Source: Clostridioides difficile | Lineage (GTDB): Bacteria > Bacillota > Clostridia > Peptostreptococcales > Peptostreptococcaceae | Length of the DNA stretch: 38,934 bases | Direction: 5' to 3' | NCBI RefSeq assembly: GCF_900243075.1 | Contig: NZ_OEZH01000155.1 | Location: 1-38,934, forward strand | Shown: one piece after another, positions 7,838 through 17,521 of the stretch | Layout of the letters: each line of letters starts with the position of its first letter | How positions within the stretch are numbered: the stretch's first letter is position 1 | The notes under the pieces: model-generated | Database searches by the model: none | What the model was told of the DNA's origin: nothing | Seen by the model: the letters and a program-made list of their open reading frames with translations, nothing else | Made by a program: the position numbers and the translations under genes

Positions 7838-9808
7838 CTATTTATCTTCATCAGATTTATTTTCTAAATTTTTGTTTATATCAATAACATTATTTCTTTC
7901 TTCTTCATTTTTTTCTAATTTTATAGTAAGTTGTTCTTCAATTTCTTTAGGAGAATTTTCCTCTGTAATTGCATTTTCAATATCATTTAATGGTAATTCT
8001 TTATTGAATGCTTTTACAAATTGCTTTGCATCTAAAGTTTCGTATATAAGTAAAGCTTGTGCTACATACTCTAATCTATCCATATTTTCTTGTAATATAC
8101 TTCTTGTCTTATCGTATGCATCATCAACTATACGCTTTGTTTCTTGGTCTATTTCAAAAGCAACTTCTTCAGAATAGTTTCTTTTGCTTGAAAAACTATT
8201 ACCTAGAAATACTTCGTCATCACTATCAAATGACATTGGCCCAAGCTTAGAACTCATTCCATATTTGGTTACCATACTTCTTGCAGTAGCTGTAACTCTT
8301 TCTAAGTCATTTGAAGCACCTGTAGATACATCTTTAAGTACTAACTCTTCTGCTACTCTACCTCCAAGTAAGACTACAATATTTTCTTTCATTTCATTTT
8401 TTGTAGCATAAAACTTATCTTCAACAGGAAGTTGCATTGTAAACCCTCCAGCTCTTCCTCTTGGAACTATTGTAACTTGATGAACAGGACTTACTTCCTC
8501 AAGTACATGAGCACAAACTGCATGCCCTCCTTCATGATATGCTGTAAGTCTTCTTTCTTTCTCACTTATTACTTTTGATTTTTTAGCTACACCTGCTATA
8601 ACCTTTGTTATAGCTTCTTCTATAGTTTCCATCTTAATTTTCTTTTCTCTTTTTCTAGCTGTTAATATTGCAGCTTCATTCATTAAGTTCTCTATATCAG
8701 CAGGAGTAAATCCTGGTGTTCTCCTAGCTAAGACATCCATTTTTACATCATCACTTAATGGCTTATTTCTTGAGTGAACTTTAAATATAGCCTCTCTACC
8801 TTTTACATCTGGTGTACCAACAACAACTTGTCTGTCAAATCTTCCTGGTCTAAGTAAAGCTGGATCAAGTATATCTGGTCTATTTGTTGCTGCCATGATT
8901 ATTATACCTTGGTTTACTCCAAATCCATCCATTTCAACTAGAAGTTGATTAAGAGTTTGCTCTCTTTCATCATGACCTCCACCAAGACCTGCTCCTCTTT
9001 TTCTACCAACTGCATCAATTTCATCTATGAATATTATGGCTGGAGCACTTTTCTTAGCCTGTTCAAATAAATCTCTTACTCTTGATGCACCAACCCCAAC
9101 AAACATCTCAACGAAATCAGAACCACTTATACTGAAAAATGGAACGCCTGCCTCTCCTGCAACTGCTCTTGATAGATATGTTTTACCAGTTCCAGGTGGG
9201 CCTACCATAAGCATACCTTTTGGTATTCTTGCACCTAATTCAATATATTTCTTAGGATTCTTTAAGAAGTCTACTACCTCTTGTAAGTCTTCTTTTTCTT
9301 CATCTAAACCAGCTACATCTTTAAATGTAACTCTAGTTTTTTCATCATCTTTATGAACCTTAGCTTTTGATTTACCAAAGCTCATAACCTTTCCGCCTCC
9401 ACCTTGAGACTGATTCATAAATACGAACCAAAGAATCACCATAAAGAATATTAACAGTAATGTAGGCAACATTTCGACAAACCAAGGTGTAGATGGCTTA
9501 GCTTCACCACCAAAAGTTAGTTTCCCTGCTTTAGCTTGGTCTAACACCTCATCTGCAAGTTTATTTCCCATTACTTCTGTTGGAACATATGATTTAAACT
9601 TTGTATTTGTATCTTTTATAGTACCTTCTACAGAAGTTTGATTTACAAAGTATAATCTTGATATATTCTCATCTGTTAATTCTCTATATACTTCAGAGAA
9701 TTTTAAATCTTTTATTTTTTCTGTAGGCTTACCTGAGAATTGAACTATACCTACTATAATTATAAAAACAAGTAGATAAAAACCTGCCCCTTTTAGCAAC
9801 TTATTCAA
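7838..9808 (-). CDS. ftsH: ATP-dependent zinc metalloprotease FtsH
   Basis: Membrane AAA+ protease that degrades damaged membrane proteins and short-lived regulators. I chose TTG at 9806-9808 ([14 protein letters not shown]), 8 nt after AAGGAGGG. The in-frame ATG 24 nt upstream has this site inside it. The 656 residues contain TM1 (about 8-24), an extracytoplasmic domain and TM2 (about 113-132). Walker A GPPGTGKT (203-210), Walker B IIFIDEID, the second-region-of-homology arginines and zinc site HEGGH (425-429) follow. An acidic Asn/Glu-rich tail ends it. It follows tilS by about 33 bp. Confidence 0.97.
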   Translation of the reverse strand: MNKLLKGAGFYLLVFIIIVGIVQFSGKPTEKIKDLKFSEVYRELTDENISRLYFVNQTSVEGTIKDTNTKFKSYVPTEVMGNKLADEVLDQAKAGKLTFGGEAKPSTPWFVEMLPTLLLIFFMVILWFVFMNQSQGGGGKVMSFGKSKAKVHKDDEKTRVTFKDVAGLDEEKEDLQEVVDFLKNPKKYIELGARIPKGMLMVGPPGTGKTYLSRAVAGEAGVPFFSISGSDFVEMFVGVGASRVRDLFEQAKKSAPAIIFIDEIDAVGRKRGAGLGGGHDEREQTLNQLLVEMDGFGVNQGIIIMAATNRPDILDPALLRPGRFDRQVVVGTPDVKGREAIFKVHSRNKPLSDDVKMDVLARRTPGFTPADIENLMNEAAILTARKREKKIKMETIEEAITKVIAGVAKKSKVISEKERRLTAYHEGGHAVCAHVLEEVSPVHQVTIVPRGRAGGFTMQLPVEDKFYATKNEMKENIVVLLGGRVAEELVLKDVSTGASNDLERVTATARSMVTKYGMSSKLGPMSFDSDDEVFLGNSFSSKRNYSEEVAFEIDQETKRIVDDAYDKTRSILQENMDRLEYVAQALLIYETLDAKQFVKAFNKELPLNDIENAITEENSPKEIEEQLTIKLEKNEEERNNVIDINKNLENKSDEDK

Positions 9809-9841
9809 TATAGAAGCCCTCCTTTCATACATTGCTTTGCC

Positions 9842-11230
9842 CTATAATTTGTTGAAATTAATTTTTAATACTTCTTTTGTGCTTTCATCAATTTTATAAT
9901 TCTCACTGATTTTATAATCTCCAACACATATTATTCCTTCACTATCTGTGATTATAGGAATTTTACATCTTTCTTCTCTTGGGATTTTTAAATCTATGAA
10001 TAAATCCTTCACTTTTTTACTTCCCATAGCAAGCTTTATCTTATCACCTTGCCTTCTACTTCTTATTACTATACCCCCTTTTACCTTATTAAAATCAAAC
10101 CCTTTAGATGAATTGTCTAATTTCATACTCTTATACCTATCTATACTTATTACTTGGGTCTCAATAATTTGTTTTAATTCTTTTATTTTTATAAACCCAT
10201 TACTAGGTACATTGTAATAAAATTCAATTTCCTCATTAACAATTTCCTCATTGGTTAATATTATACTGTCTTTTTTTCTATAAACAAATATATTTCTTGG
10301 AAGAGTTAACATTTTATTTACTTTTGAATCACTTTCTAAAGACATTATATCCTCTATATGTCTTTGGTCAACAAAATTAGTATCTCCTAGTATATGTTTT
10401 ATAGAATTTCTAAGAACCCTAACTTTGATTGCATCATGCAAGCAAATAAAATTATCTAAATTTATCTCTACAAAGCCTTTTTCTTTTACATTTGAAACTT
10501 CTCTAAATTTAGCCTCCGCCTCTTTCTCAATATAATCGTTATCACTTTTTAAACTATTGCTCATCCTCACTATAGATTCTATTACATTTGAATTAAAATT
10601 ATCCTTCATATATGGTAAAAGGTCTAACCTTATTTTATTTCTAGTGTATATATTTTCTAAATTTGTTTTATCTATTCTCGGGTTTAAATTATAAGCTTCA
10701 CAATACTCCTCTATCTCACTTCTTTCCACATCTAATATGGGTCTAATTATGCAATTATCTCTAATATAATCAATTCCCTTTAGACCTGTTAAACCTGTTC
10801 CTCTCATAATACGCATCATAACAGTTTCAGCTTGGTCATTGAGATTATGACCTATTGCTATTTTATTGGCTTTAATCTTATCCTTAATTTCATAAAACAT
10901 TTCATATCTTAGCTTCCTTGCTCCTTCTTCTAATGATAATCCCTCATTTTCACAATATTTTGGTACATTAATAGACTTTACAAAGAATACAATTCCCATA
11001 TCCTCACAAAGCTTAGATACATATAATGCATCTTTTTGAGCTTCTATCCCTCTTATTTGATGATTTAAATGTGCTGCATATATTTCTATATTAAAATCTT
11101 TTTTCAATCTATTTAGTACATGCAATAAACAAACTGAATCAGGTCCTCCAGAAAGACCTAAAACTATTTTATCGCCTTTTTGTATTAAATTATGTTTATT
11201 TATAGTACCTAGTACCTTATCAAATATCAT
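9842..11230 (-). CDS. tilS: tRNA(Ile)-lysidine synthase
   Basis: Converts C34 of the CAU-anticodon tRNA-Ile to lysidine, so that it reads AUA. The N-type PP-loop ATPase motif SGGPDS is at residues 27-32. IGHNLNDQAETVMMRIMRGTGLTGLKGI and IRPIL follow, and the C-terminal TilS domain includes GDKIKLAMGSKKVKDLFIDLKIPREER. It is 462 residues long with GAGGG before ATG. In Bacillus hprT lies between tilS and ftsH; here they are directly adjacent. A weak promoter (TTGATA, 17 nt, TTTATA) lies about 60 bp upstream. Confidence 0.95.
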   Translation of the reverse strand: MIFDKVLGTINKHNLIQKGDKIVLGLSGGPDSVCLLHVLNRLKKDFNIEIYAAHLNHQIRGIEAQKDALYVSKLCEDMGIVFFVKSINVPKYCENEGLSLEEGARKLRYEMFYEIKDKIKANKIAIGHNLNDQAETVMMRIMRGTGLTGLKGIDYIRDNCIIRPILDVERSEIEEYCEAYNLNPRIDKTNLENIYTRNKIRLDLLPYMKDNFNSNVIESIVRMSNSLKSDNDYIEKEAEAKFREVSNVKEKGFVEINLDNFICLHDAIKVRVLRNSIKHILGDTNFVDQRHIEDIMSLESDSKVNKMLTLPRNIFVYRKKDSIILTNEEIVNEEIEFYYNVPSNGFIKIKELKQIIETQVISIDRYKSMKLDNSSKGFDFNKVKGGIVIRSRRQGDKIKLAMGSKKVKDLFIDLKIPREERCKIPIITDSEGIICVGDYKISENYKIDESTKEVLKINFNKL

Positions 11231-11359
11231 ATTTATCCCTCTTACACTTAGTTTTATTCACTTTTAAGTATACTTTCTATAAAAAAACGCTAAACCCTTG
11301 TATCAATTTTAAGAAATTAAAGTTTAATATAAATATAATAATACCAAATAAATTAAATA

Positions 11360-11383
11360 AAAGGTAGTTTTTTCACTACCTTT
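11360..11383 (-). terminator. Terminator after the murI/DUF1934 unit
   Basis: AAAGGTAGT (11360-11368) pairs with ACTACCTTT (11375-11383) across a 6-nt loop, followed on the minus strand by TTATTTAATTTATT. Confidence 0.85.
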
Positions 11384-11412
11384 ATAAAATTTCTGGAAAA
11401 TAGCTATAGTTA

Positions 11413-11826
11413 TTATTTAATACCTATGTATATATCTATTTTATTCCTACCTAAAAATAAATCTTGTATCTTTATATTATAGTCTATTTTCAATTTTATG
11501 TATTCCCCTTCTTGTATATTTATATCTAATTCTCTTGTATCAATATCAATTAATAAAGTACCTTGTGGGGTCACATATTTTGTAGTGCTACTTTCTCCAC
11601 ATTTAAACAGCATTGTTGAGTTAATAGCGCCAAACTTTTTGATACTAACTTCATTTTTAAGTATCTTTATAGTATTAGTTATTTCTATATTTTCTTCTTT
11701 TTCCTTGTAAATAACATATATTCCATCATTTTTGTAAAAAATTTTACCAAAGGCAGTCATCTCTATGGTGTCCATATTTCCTTTTTCATCATATTGTCTA
11801 GTATTTATACTTATTTTTACACTCAA
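11413..11826 (-). CDS. DUF1934 (YwiB-like) beta-barrel protein
   Basis: Small cytoplasmic protein with no signal peptide or membrane helix. The alternating hydrophobic/charged strands (VKISINTRQ, GKIFYKNDGIYVIYKE, GTLLIDIDTRELDI, YIKLKIDYNIKI) fit the DUF1934/YwiB calycin-like family, whose function is unknown. I chose TTG at 11824-11826, 8 nt after GGAGG. The ATG at 11841 overlaps that ribosome-binding site and has none of its own. It follows murI by about 30 bp and is followed by a terminator, so it is the last gene of the murI unit. Confidence 0.8.
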   Translation of the reverse strand: MSVKISINTRQYDEKGNMDTIEMTAFGKIFYKNDGIYVIYKEKEENIEITNTIKILKNEVSIKKFGAINSTMLFKCGESSTTKYVTPQGTLLIDIDTRELDINIQEGEYIKLKIDYNIKIQDLFLGRNKIDIYIGIK

Positions 11827-11857
11827 CGATTTTTCCTCCATAGATTCTTCATATAAG

Positions 11858-12664
11858 CTAATATTTTTGTATTTCTACTTTTTGAATCTTATCAATTTTT
11901 TTCTTTAAAAATTCTCTTGCTATATCTGAAAATTTTTCATGTATATCTGATACATAATATTGATAAGTTCCGTGAACTTCTGTATTGTTTATAATATTTT
12001 GTCCCTCTAAAATCGTTTTTAAATCTTTAGCAGTCTCTTTAGCTGGATTAACTAGTTTTATATGTTCTCCAACTTCTTCACCTATTGTTCTCTTCAAAAT
12101 AGGATAATGAGTACATCCTAATACTAGAGAATCTATGTTTTTTTCTTTCAATTCTTGTAAATATATCTTTGCTGTCAATTTAGCTACTTCTGTATTTGCC
12201 CATCCTTCTTCAACAATAGGTACAAATAGAGGACATGCTTTATTGACAATTTCTATACTCTCATCTATTTTAGATATTTCCAAATTGTATGCTTTTGAAC
12301 TTATAGTTCCTTCAGTTCCTATTATTCCTACAATTTTGTTTTTTGTAGAACTTACAGCTGTTCTAGCTCCTGCTTCTATAACACCAATTATTGGTATATC
12401 ATATTTTTCTTGAGCTTCTTTTAAACTTCTTGCAGTAGCAGTGTTACATGCTATAACTATAGCTTTTACATCTTTTGTTTTTAAAAAGTTTATGGCTTGA
12501 AAAGTATATTTAATTATAGTTTCTTTAGACCTTGAACCATATGGTATTCTAGCAGTATCTCCAAAATATATTATATCCTCATTTGGTAATATCTTCATTA
12601 TCTCTTTTAAAACTGTTAATCCACCCAATCCTGAATCAAAAACTCCTATTGGCTTATTGCTCAT
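11858..12664 (-). CDS. murI: Glutamate racemase
   Basis: Interconverts L- and D-glutamate to supply D-Glu for peptidoglycan. The two catalytic cysteines are visible: C73 in IACNTATA and C184 in LGCTHYPIL. The N-terminal IGVFDSGLGGLTVL and FGDTARIPYGS are family signatures. Length is 268 residues, normal. The ribosome-binding site is modest (AGGTG about 12 nt before ATG). The downstream DUF1934 gene is probably cotranscribed; upstream is the terminator of the spoIIR/hydrolase unit. Confidence 0.96.
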   Translation of the reverse strand: MSNKPIGVFDSGLGGLTVLKEIMKILPNEDIIYFGDTARIPYGSRSKETIIKYTFQAINFLKTKDVKAIVIACNTATARSLKEAQEKYDIPIIGVIEAGARTAVSSTKNKIVGIIGTEGTISSKAYNLEISKIDESIEIVNKACPLFVPIVEEGWANTEVAKLTAKIYLQELKEKNIDSLVLGCTHYPILKRTIGEEVGEHIKLVNPAKETAKDLKTILEGQNIINNTEVHGTYQYYVSDIHEKFSDIAREFLKKKIDKIQKVEIQKY

Positions 12665-12793
12665 ATTTATACAACACCTACTTTACATTTTTGTGTTTAA
12701 CAACAACTTATTTATCGCTAAAATTTTTATTTATATTCATAATTAATATATTATTACCTAAATGATTATTATAGTTTATTTTACACAAAAAAT

Positions 12794-12845
12794 AAAGGAG
12801 CTATCTAAAATTAGAAAATAATTTCTATAAAAAGACAACTCCTTT
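12794..12845 (-). terminator. Terminator after the spoIIR-hydrolase unit
   Basis: AAAGGAG (12794-12800) pairs with CTCCTTT (12839-12845), with an inner TAGAAA-ATAA-TTTCTA hairpin. On the minus strand ATTTTTTGTG follows. Confidence 0.75.
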
Positions 12846-12865
12846 CACTACTTAAAAATTTAAAT

Positions 12866-13372
12866 TTATTTTGCAAACACATGATTTCCTATTCTCATAT
12901 ATGGATTTAGTCTATTTATCCATTTGCAAGTGGCTATTTCTGGATTCCAGAAATATACTGCTTTATTAGTCGGGTCAGTTCCATAAAGAGCTTCTTGAGC
13001 TGCTTTACATGCTGAGTCTGTTGGTGTCATCTTTATTGAACCATCAAGCACAACTGAGAAAGCATTTTTTTGGTATATAACTTCTTCTATTGTGTCTGGA
13101 AATCTAGGGTCCAATACTCTATTTATTACTACAGCTGCTACAGCAACCTGTCCCTCATAGCTTTCTCCTCTAGCTTCTCCTGCAACCAACTTAGATAATA
13201 GCATTAAGTCATTATCAGATAAATTTATGACTTCTTTCTTTGCTATATTTTTTTCTTGTTTATTTATTTTCTTAATCTTCTCTGTTGGTTCATATGCAAA
13301 TACCTCTTTAATAGGTATAAATATAAAAGTCAAAGCTAATAGTATAGCCATCAGTTTACTCCACCTGTCCAT
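12866..13372 (-). CDS. Spore cell-wall hydrolase, CwlJ/SleB catalytic family
   Basis: A basic N-terminus and hydrophobic stretch (about 8-25, ending VFA) form an export signal. The rest is a Hydrolase_2 domain: LLSKLVAGEARGESYEGQVAVAAVVINRV carries the catalytic Glu, and KAVYFWNP and a C-terminal GNHVFAK follow. Members cleave spore cortex peptidoglycan. At 168 residues with no peptidoglycan-binding repeats it is closer to CwlJ size, although exported. ATG at 13370-13372 is 11 nt after AAGGAG; an upstream GTG lies inside that site. It starts about 30 bp after spoIIR, so they are cotranscribed. Confidence 0.85.
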   Translation of the reverse strand: MDRWSKLMAILLALTFIFIPIKEVFAYEPTEKIKKINKQEKNIAKKEVINLSDNDLMLLSKLVAGEARGESYEGQVAVAAVVINRVLDPRFPDTIEEVIYQKNAFSVVLDGSIKMTPTDSACKAAQEALYGTDPTNKAVYFWNPEIATCKWINRLNPYMRIGNHVFAK

Positions 13373-13401
13373 GATTAAAACCACTCCTTACAATCTTATT
13401 T

Positions 13402-14061
13402 TTAAAATTTTTTCTCTAAATCTTTTACCACTTCAAGTACTTTAAATTTAATTTTTACTCTACTTGTTTTCTTTGGTGTATCTTGCTTTATTAACTTATA
13501 TTCTTTATCAGTTAAAACTTCTTTCAACTTATCGTCTGTAGATTTATCTATTACTCCATTAGACTCATCAACAAAGCATAGTGGAGGGAACATAACACAC
13601 CACCAATTTTTTCCTTCACCTTTTCCAATAATAATCTTTAATGCCTTATATTCACCAGCAGGAAGAACTATATTAGAATATTGTTTAGTAGGAAAATTGC
13701 TATATTGTATACCTACCTTTACACTGTAATTATATCCATTTTCAAGAATAATATTTTTGCTTATTTTTTCCAAACTACTATATTCTCTTTTTATAATAGC
13801 TTCACTTTCTTTTATACTTTTTGAGTTTTGAAGCTTTGGCTGTAAATATTTTATTACTTCATCTCTAACTTTTAGTTTAAGTTCTTGGTCCTCATCTGTA
13901 TTACTATTTGCTATAACATGAAATCTTATTAATTTATCTTTATAATCTTTTGATATATTGTCGACTTTTTTTACTTCACCATTTATTACTATTGTCATTA
14001 TTGATATGACTGATATAAGACTCAATATTAATATACCTAATCTAATCTTAATTTTTCTCAT
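13402..14061 (-). CDS. spoIIR: Stage II sporulation protein R
   Basis: Forespore-made secreted protein that triggers SpoIIGA to process pro-SigmaE in the mother cell. An N-terminal hydrophobic segment (about 7-27) is followed by the family motif LIRFHVIANSNTDEDQELKLKVRDEVI. The later GKNWWCVMFPPLCFVD is the conserved Trp/Cys core. Length is 219 residues. GAGGGGG precedes ATG. A SigF-type promoter lies about 40-60 bp upstream, matching forespore expression. The CwlJ/SleB-type hydrolase gene follows. Confidence 0.96.
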   Translation of the reverse strand: MRKIKIRLGILILSLISVISIMTIVINGEVKKVDNISKDYKDKLIRFHVIANSNTDEDQELKLKVRDEVIKYLQPKLQNSKSIKESEAIIKREYSSLEKISKNIILENGYNYSVKVGIQYSNFPTKQYSNIVLPAGEYKALKIIIGKGEGKNWWCVMFPPLCFVDESNGVIDKSTDDKLKEVLTDKEYKLIKQDTPKKTSRVKIKFKVLEVVKDLEKKF

Positions 14062-14096
14062 TGAAAATTCCCCCTCAAGATAAATTTATATCATCA

Positions 14097-14124
14097 ATTA
14101 TGTCCAATTAAATTTAATTTATTC
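14097..14124 (-). promoter_or_regulatory. SigF/SigG-type promoter of spoIIR
   Basis: Minus strand: GGACATAAT (14097-14105) fits the forespore -10 pattern GGnnAnAnT exactly, with GAATA (14120-14124) 14 nt upstream as the -35. The spacing is one base shorter than usual. spoIIR is known to be under SigF. Confidence 0.6.
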
Positions 14125-14148
14125 ATAATATTTTTCAATATTAATAAA

Positions 14149-14192
14149 AAAAGCTACTTTAAAATGATTACAATCATTTTAAAGTAGCTTTT
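14149..14192. terminator. Strong terminator between gntR and spoIIR
   Basis: Perfect 21-bp arms (14149-14169 and 14172-14192) beginning AAAAGCTACTTT and ending AAAGTAGCTTTT. A- and T-runs flank both sides. It terminates gntR on the minus strand. Confidence 0.9.
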
Positions 14193-14204
14193 AAACTTTA
14201 TATT

Positions 14205-14885
14205 TTATAAGTCTTTACTAATCATAGCCTTATCTATCATAAACTGCTCTGCTTTTTCTATATGCTCTGTAGCATACTTCTTAGATAACTCACTATCACC
14301 TTTAATTATGGCATCAAGTAAATATTTATGTTCTTCAACAATATTATGTGATGTATCATAAGCAGACATGTAAGTAACTCTAAACCTATATACTTGTTCC
14401 CATAATGAGTTTATTAATTGGATTAATTTTTTATTATTAGTTGCTTTAAATATACATTCATGAAATTCTACATCAAGTTTTAACAGTGCATCTACATCGG
14501 ATTCTAAAGTACTCTTTTTGAATTCTTCTGATATATCTTTAAGCTTTTTAATATCTTCATCACTAATTCTTTCGGCGGCAAGATATGCTGCTAAGCCTTC
14601 TAAGCTTGCTCTTACTTCTAATACATCCATAATATCCTTTAACGACATATTTGCAACATACGCACCTTTCCTAGGCAACATAACAACTAAACCTTCTAAT
14701 TCAAGCTTTCTTATTGCCTCTCTCACTGGAGTTCTGCTTACTCCTAATTGTTCTGCTAGTTGTACTTCCATTAGCCTTTGACCAGGCTTTAATTTTCCTT
14801 CTAAGATTGCCTCTCTTAAATTTTCAAAGACTACATCTCTTAATGGCTTGTAATTATCCAAGTTCAGTTTAGTTAAATTCTCCAC
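14205..14885 (-). CDS. GntR-family regulator, FadR/FCD subfamily
   Basis: Transcription factor with an N-terminal winged helix (ILEGKLKPGQRLMEVQLAEQ, then LGVSRTPVREAIRKLELEGLV) and a helical FCD effector domain. Metal/ligand residues of FCD include the Asp of LDVEFHECIF and the His of AYDTSHNIVEEHKYLLDAI. I chose GTG at 14883-14885 (MENLTKLNLDNYKPLRD), 9 nt after AAGGGG. A longer ATG start at 14921 lacks a good site. It overlaps the ispE end by 17 bp. It takes the place PurR has after ispE in Bacillus. Its targets are unknown. Confidence 0.88.
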   Translation of the reverse strand: MENLTKLNLDNYKPLRDVVFENLREAILEGKLKPGQRLMEVQLAEQLGVSRTPVREAIRKLELEGLVVMLPRKGAYVANMSLKDIMDVLEVRASLEGLAAYLAAERISDEDIKKLKDISEEFKKSTLESDVDALLKLDVEFHECIFKATNNKKLIQLINSLWEQVYRFRVTYMSAYDTSHNIVEEHKYLLDAIIKGDSELSKKYATEHIEKAEQFMIDKAMISKDL

Positions 14886-15759
14886 AAATTTCAACCCCTT
14901 TTTGACTGCTATTAACAACATACACCTGTTTATATTTTTTTAATAATTCTTTTTTTCCAATTAGAGCATCTTCTTTACTTTCAAATAGTCCAAAAACTGT
15001 AGGACCACTTCCACTCATCATAGAACCTAAAGCATTATTTTTCATCATTACTTGCTTTATATCATTTATTTCTCTATGTTTACTTATAGTAACATTTTCA
15101 AGAATATTTACCATGCTTTCTGATACAGCTTTTATATCTTCAGACTTTAAACACTCCATCAAATATTTATTATTTGGTCTTTTTTTAATATTATTCAAAT
15201 CTAATCCTTGATAAACTTCTTTAGTAGAAACGAATAAGTCTGGTTTACATATCAATATATTCATATCACATGGTAAACCTTTGATGTCTGTTAGCTTTTC
15301 TCCAACACCTTGAGCTAAAGCAGGTCTTCCTGATATACAAAATGGAACATCTGCTCCTAAATTAAATCCTATTTCTTTTAATTCATCTTCAGATAATCCA
15401 AGTTTCCATAATTGATTTAGACCTACTAATACTGCGGCTGCATTAGAACTTCCTCCAGCCATTCCTGCTGCTACAGGAATATTTTTTTCTATGAATATCT
15501 CTACACCTTTTTTTATATCAAATTTATTCTTAAGTATTTTGGCAGCTTTATAAACAATATTATCTTCATCTAAAGGAATATCTAAACTAGTGCTTTTTAC
15601 CTTTATTTCATCTTCATCTAAATTTTTTATCTCTACTATATCGTATAAATCTATCGTTTGCATTATCATTTCAACAAAATGATAACCGTCTTGCCTTTTT
15701 CCTAAGACATCAATGGATAAATTTATTTTTGCTCTACTCTTTAGTCTTATAAAATCCAT
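14869..15759 (-). CDS. ispE: 4-diphosphocytidyl-2-C-methyl-D-erythritol kinase
   Basis: GHMP kinase of the non-mevalonate isoprenoid pathway. The substrate-side motif is LKSRAKINLSIDVLGKRQDGYH near the N-terminus. The ATP loop is PVAAGMAGGSSNAAAVLVGLN, and the C-terminal motif is MMSGSGPTVFGLF. I chose the ATG at 15757-15759 (MDFIRLKSRAK) just after AAGGAGG. A 13-codon longer frame has no such site. Length is then 296 residues. The downstream GntR gene overlaps it, implying coupled expression. Confidence 0.94.
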   Translation of the reverse strand: MDFIRLKSRAKINLSIDVLGKRQDGYHFVEMIMQTIDLYDIVEIKNLDEDEIKVKSTSLDIPLDEDNIVYKAAKILKNKFDIKKGVEIFIEKNIPVAAGMAGGSSNAAAVLVGLNQLWKLGLSEDELKEIGFNLGADVPFCISGRPALAQGVGEKLTDIKGLPCDMNILICKPDLFVSTKEVYQGLDLNNIKKRPNNKYLMECLKSEDIKAVSESMVNILENVTISKHREINDIKQVMMKNNALGSMMSGSGPTVFGLFESKEDALIGKKELLKKYKQVYVVNSSQKGVEICGEFN

Positions 15760-15822
15760 TCTATCCTCCTTGTTTAAAGAATAATGCATCACTAACAATA
15801 ATATTATACTACAAAAAATAAA

Positions 15823-15850
15823 ATAATAGGGTATTATAATACCCTATTAT
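15823..15850 (-). terminator. Terminator after sipL
   Basis: A 28-bp perfect palindrome with arms ATAATAGGGTATTA and TAATACCCTATTAT. On the minus strand TTATTTTTTGTAG follows. Confidence 0.88.
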
Positions 15851-15876
15851 ACTTAATTACTTTAAATTTTTTAACA

Positions 15877-17427
15877 TTAATCTACTAATACGACTTTTTT
15901 TTCTAAAATAAGACACTTACCAGGCTTAATTGGTTCATCAAGTTTTATATCATTAAGTTCTGCAATTTCATTTTCTGTTGTATTGTATTTTTTTGCAATG
16001 TTCCAGAAAGTATCTCCTTCTTTACATATATATACAATTATGCTAGGAGCTTTAGATAAATCATATACACCTTGGTCTTCACCCTTGATAATAAAGTTTT
16101 CTGCTTTCTTATCTAATGCTTCAGTAAATCGCTTGATTTTTATAATCAAGTCTATCTGGTCCCTATTCAAATCAACTTCAACTTTGTCAATACATGCTGT
16201 ATTAAACACAGATGCTGTATCAGTTAAATTATCCATCTCTATATCGTGTTCAAATGGAATTTCTTCACTAATTTTATAAACCAATTTTAAACCTTCAACT
16301 GGAACAAATAAAATTTCAACTTTTATGATTCCTTGTATAATACTTTTATTTCCTTCAATATAGCTATTTTCTATAGACATAGTTGGACAAACGCTTACAA
16401 TATCTTTTATTTGTATATCATCATTATCATTTCTTATGCCTTCTCTAACCATAAATGTTTCTTCACTATTTCTTAAAGTCTTATTCAACTGAATAGGTTT
16501 ATGGTCAAATTTTATTATTTTTTGAGGAGAATATGCATCTTGTAATACTTCTCTTGTCACTTCATCTGTAACTTTTACTTTACAACAAGCCATACAATCT
16601 ATTTCTAAAAGACCTGTATTACTTTCACTATTTTGTTTGAAAATATGATTAAAGTCTGACATAGATAACAGGACTTCCTCAGTCATACCATCACTAACTC
16701 CAGGCACTTCTACAAATTGAGTAAACTCAATACCTACTCTATCCAACTCCACAAGTTCACCCTCATATGTACAAGCTAATGGATTTATTTCTAATACTCC
16801 ACCAATAATAACTTTATTATCAGTCACTCTACTTTCTTTTACTTTAACACATGGATTCAAACTTATTATAGACTGAATTTCTTCTGTGTTTATAGTTATA
16901 GTATCTCTTATAGAACTTTCTGCTTTTTCTATTCCAACTATATCTTGAAAACATATTTCCTTTCTGTACTTTTGTATTCCTTCTACTTGTGCCACATCTT
17001 TTACAATGTCTAATCTTTGCTTCTCAAACAAACTTCCCCTTATATTCATAAGAGCTCCTACTTTAATTTTTCTCTCATTCATTATAGTACAATCCATATG
17101 CTCTACTTCTGAAAACAACATGTATTCCATATCTTGAACAACATTATCTTTTTCTATTACTTCGTTTATATCTACTTTCCCATCTACATTAGAAATAGTA
17201 TTTTTATCATCTGCAATATAGATTACATTATAATTAAAACTTCCTCTACAAAGTATCTTCCCATCTGCCATTTCAATTTTTTTAATTGATATGTACCCTT
17301 CTGTTTTTACAATTTCATATACATCTAATTTTTTGTCTGGCACAACTGCCTCCGCCTCAATGAATGTTTGAAATTTTCCAAAGTCTATTCTATTGTCAAC
17401 CTTAATTACATCTTTAATTAATTCCAT
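15877..17427 (-). CDS. sipL: Spore morphogenesis protein SipL (SPOCS + LysM)
   Basis: SpoIVA-interacting protein L, required in C. difficile for spore coat localisation (published as CD3567). It has 516 residues with no signal peptide, consistent with the mother cell. The N-terminal and central regions contain repeated beta-rich SPOCS (DUF3794) domains, for example SDGMTEEVLLSMSDF and LVYKISEEIPFEHDI. The C-terminus is one LysM domain (about 465-510): YICKEGDTFWNIAKKYNTTE followed by NEIAELN. In SipL this LysM region binds SpoIVA. AAGGAGG precedes ATG. A SigE promoter is expected; I saw no clear match. Confidence 0.93.
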   Translation of the reverse strand: MELIKDVIKVDNRIDFGKFQTFIEAEAVVPDKKLDVYEIVKTEGYISIKKIEMADGKILCRGSFNYNVIYIADDKNTISNVDGKVDINEVIEKDNVVQDMEYMLFSEVEHMDCTIMNERKIKVGALMNIRGSLFEKQRLDIVKDVAQVEGIQKYRKEICFQDIVGIEKAESSIRDTITINTEEIQSIISLNPCVKVKESRVTDNKVIIGGVLEINPLACTYEGELVELDRVGIEFTQFVEVPGVSDGMTEEVLLSMSDFNHIFKQNSESNTGLLEIDCMACCKVKVTDEVTREVLQDAYSPQKIIKFDHKPIQLNKTLRNSEETFMVREGIRNDNDDIQIKDIVSVCPTMSIENSYIEGNKSIIQGIIKVEILFVPVEGLKLVYKISEEIPFEHDIEMDNLTDTASVFNTACIDKVEVDLNRDQIDLIIKIKRFTEALDKKAENFIIKGEDQGVYDLSKAPSIIVYICKEGDTFWNIAKKYNTTENEIAELNDIKLDEPIKPGKCLILEKKVVLVD

Positions 17428-17488
17428 AGCCTACCTCCTTAAGTATTATAAAAATATCACACTATATTTATATTTAAGGAGCCAAAAA

Positions 17489-17521
17489 AAAATTACACCT
17501 ATTTTTAATAGGTATAATTTT
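17489..17521 (-). terminator. Terminator overlapping the veg stop codon
   Basis: AAAATTA-C-ACCTAT pairs with ATAGGT-A-TAATTTT, one mismatch, around a short T/A loop. On the minus strand TTTTTTTTTGGC follows. The veg stop codon lies in the upstream arm. Confidence 0.8.
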
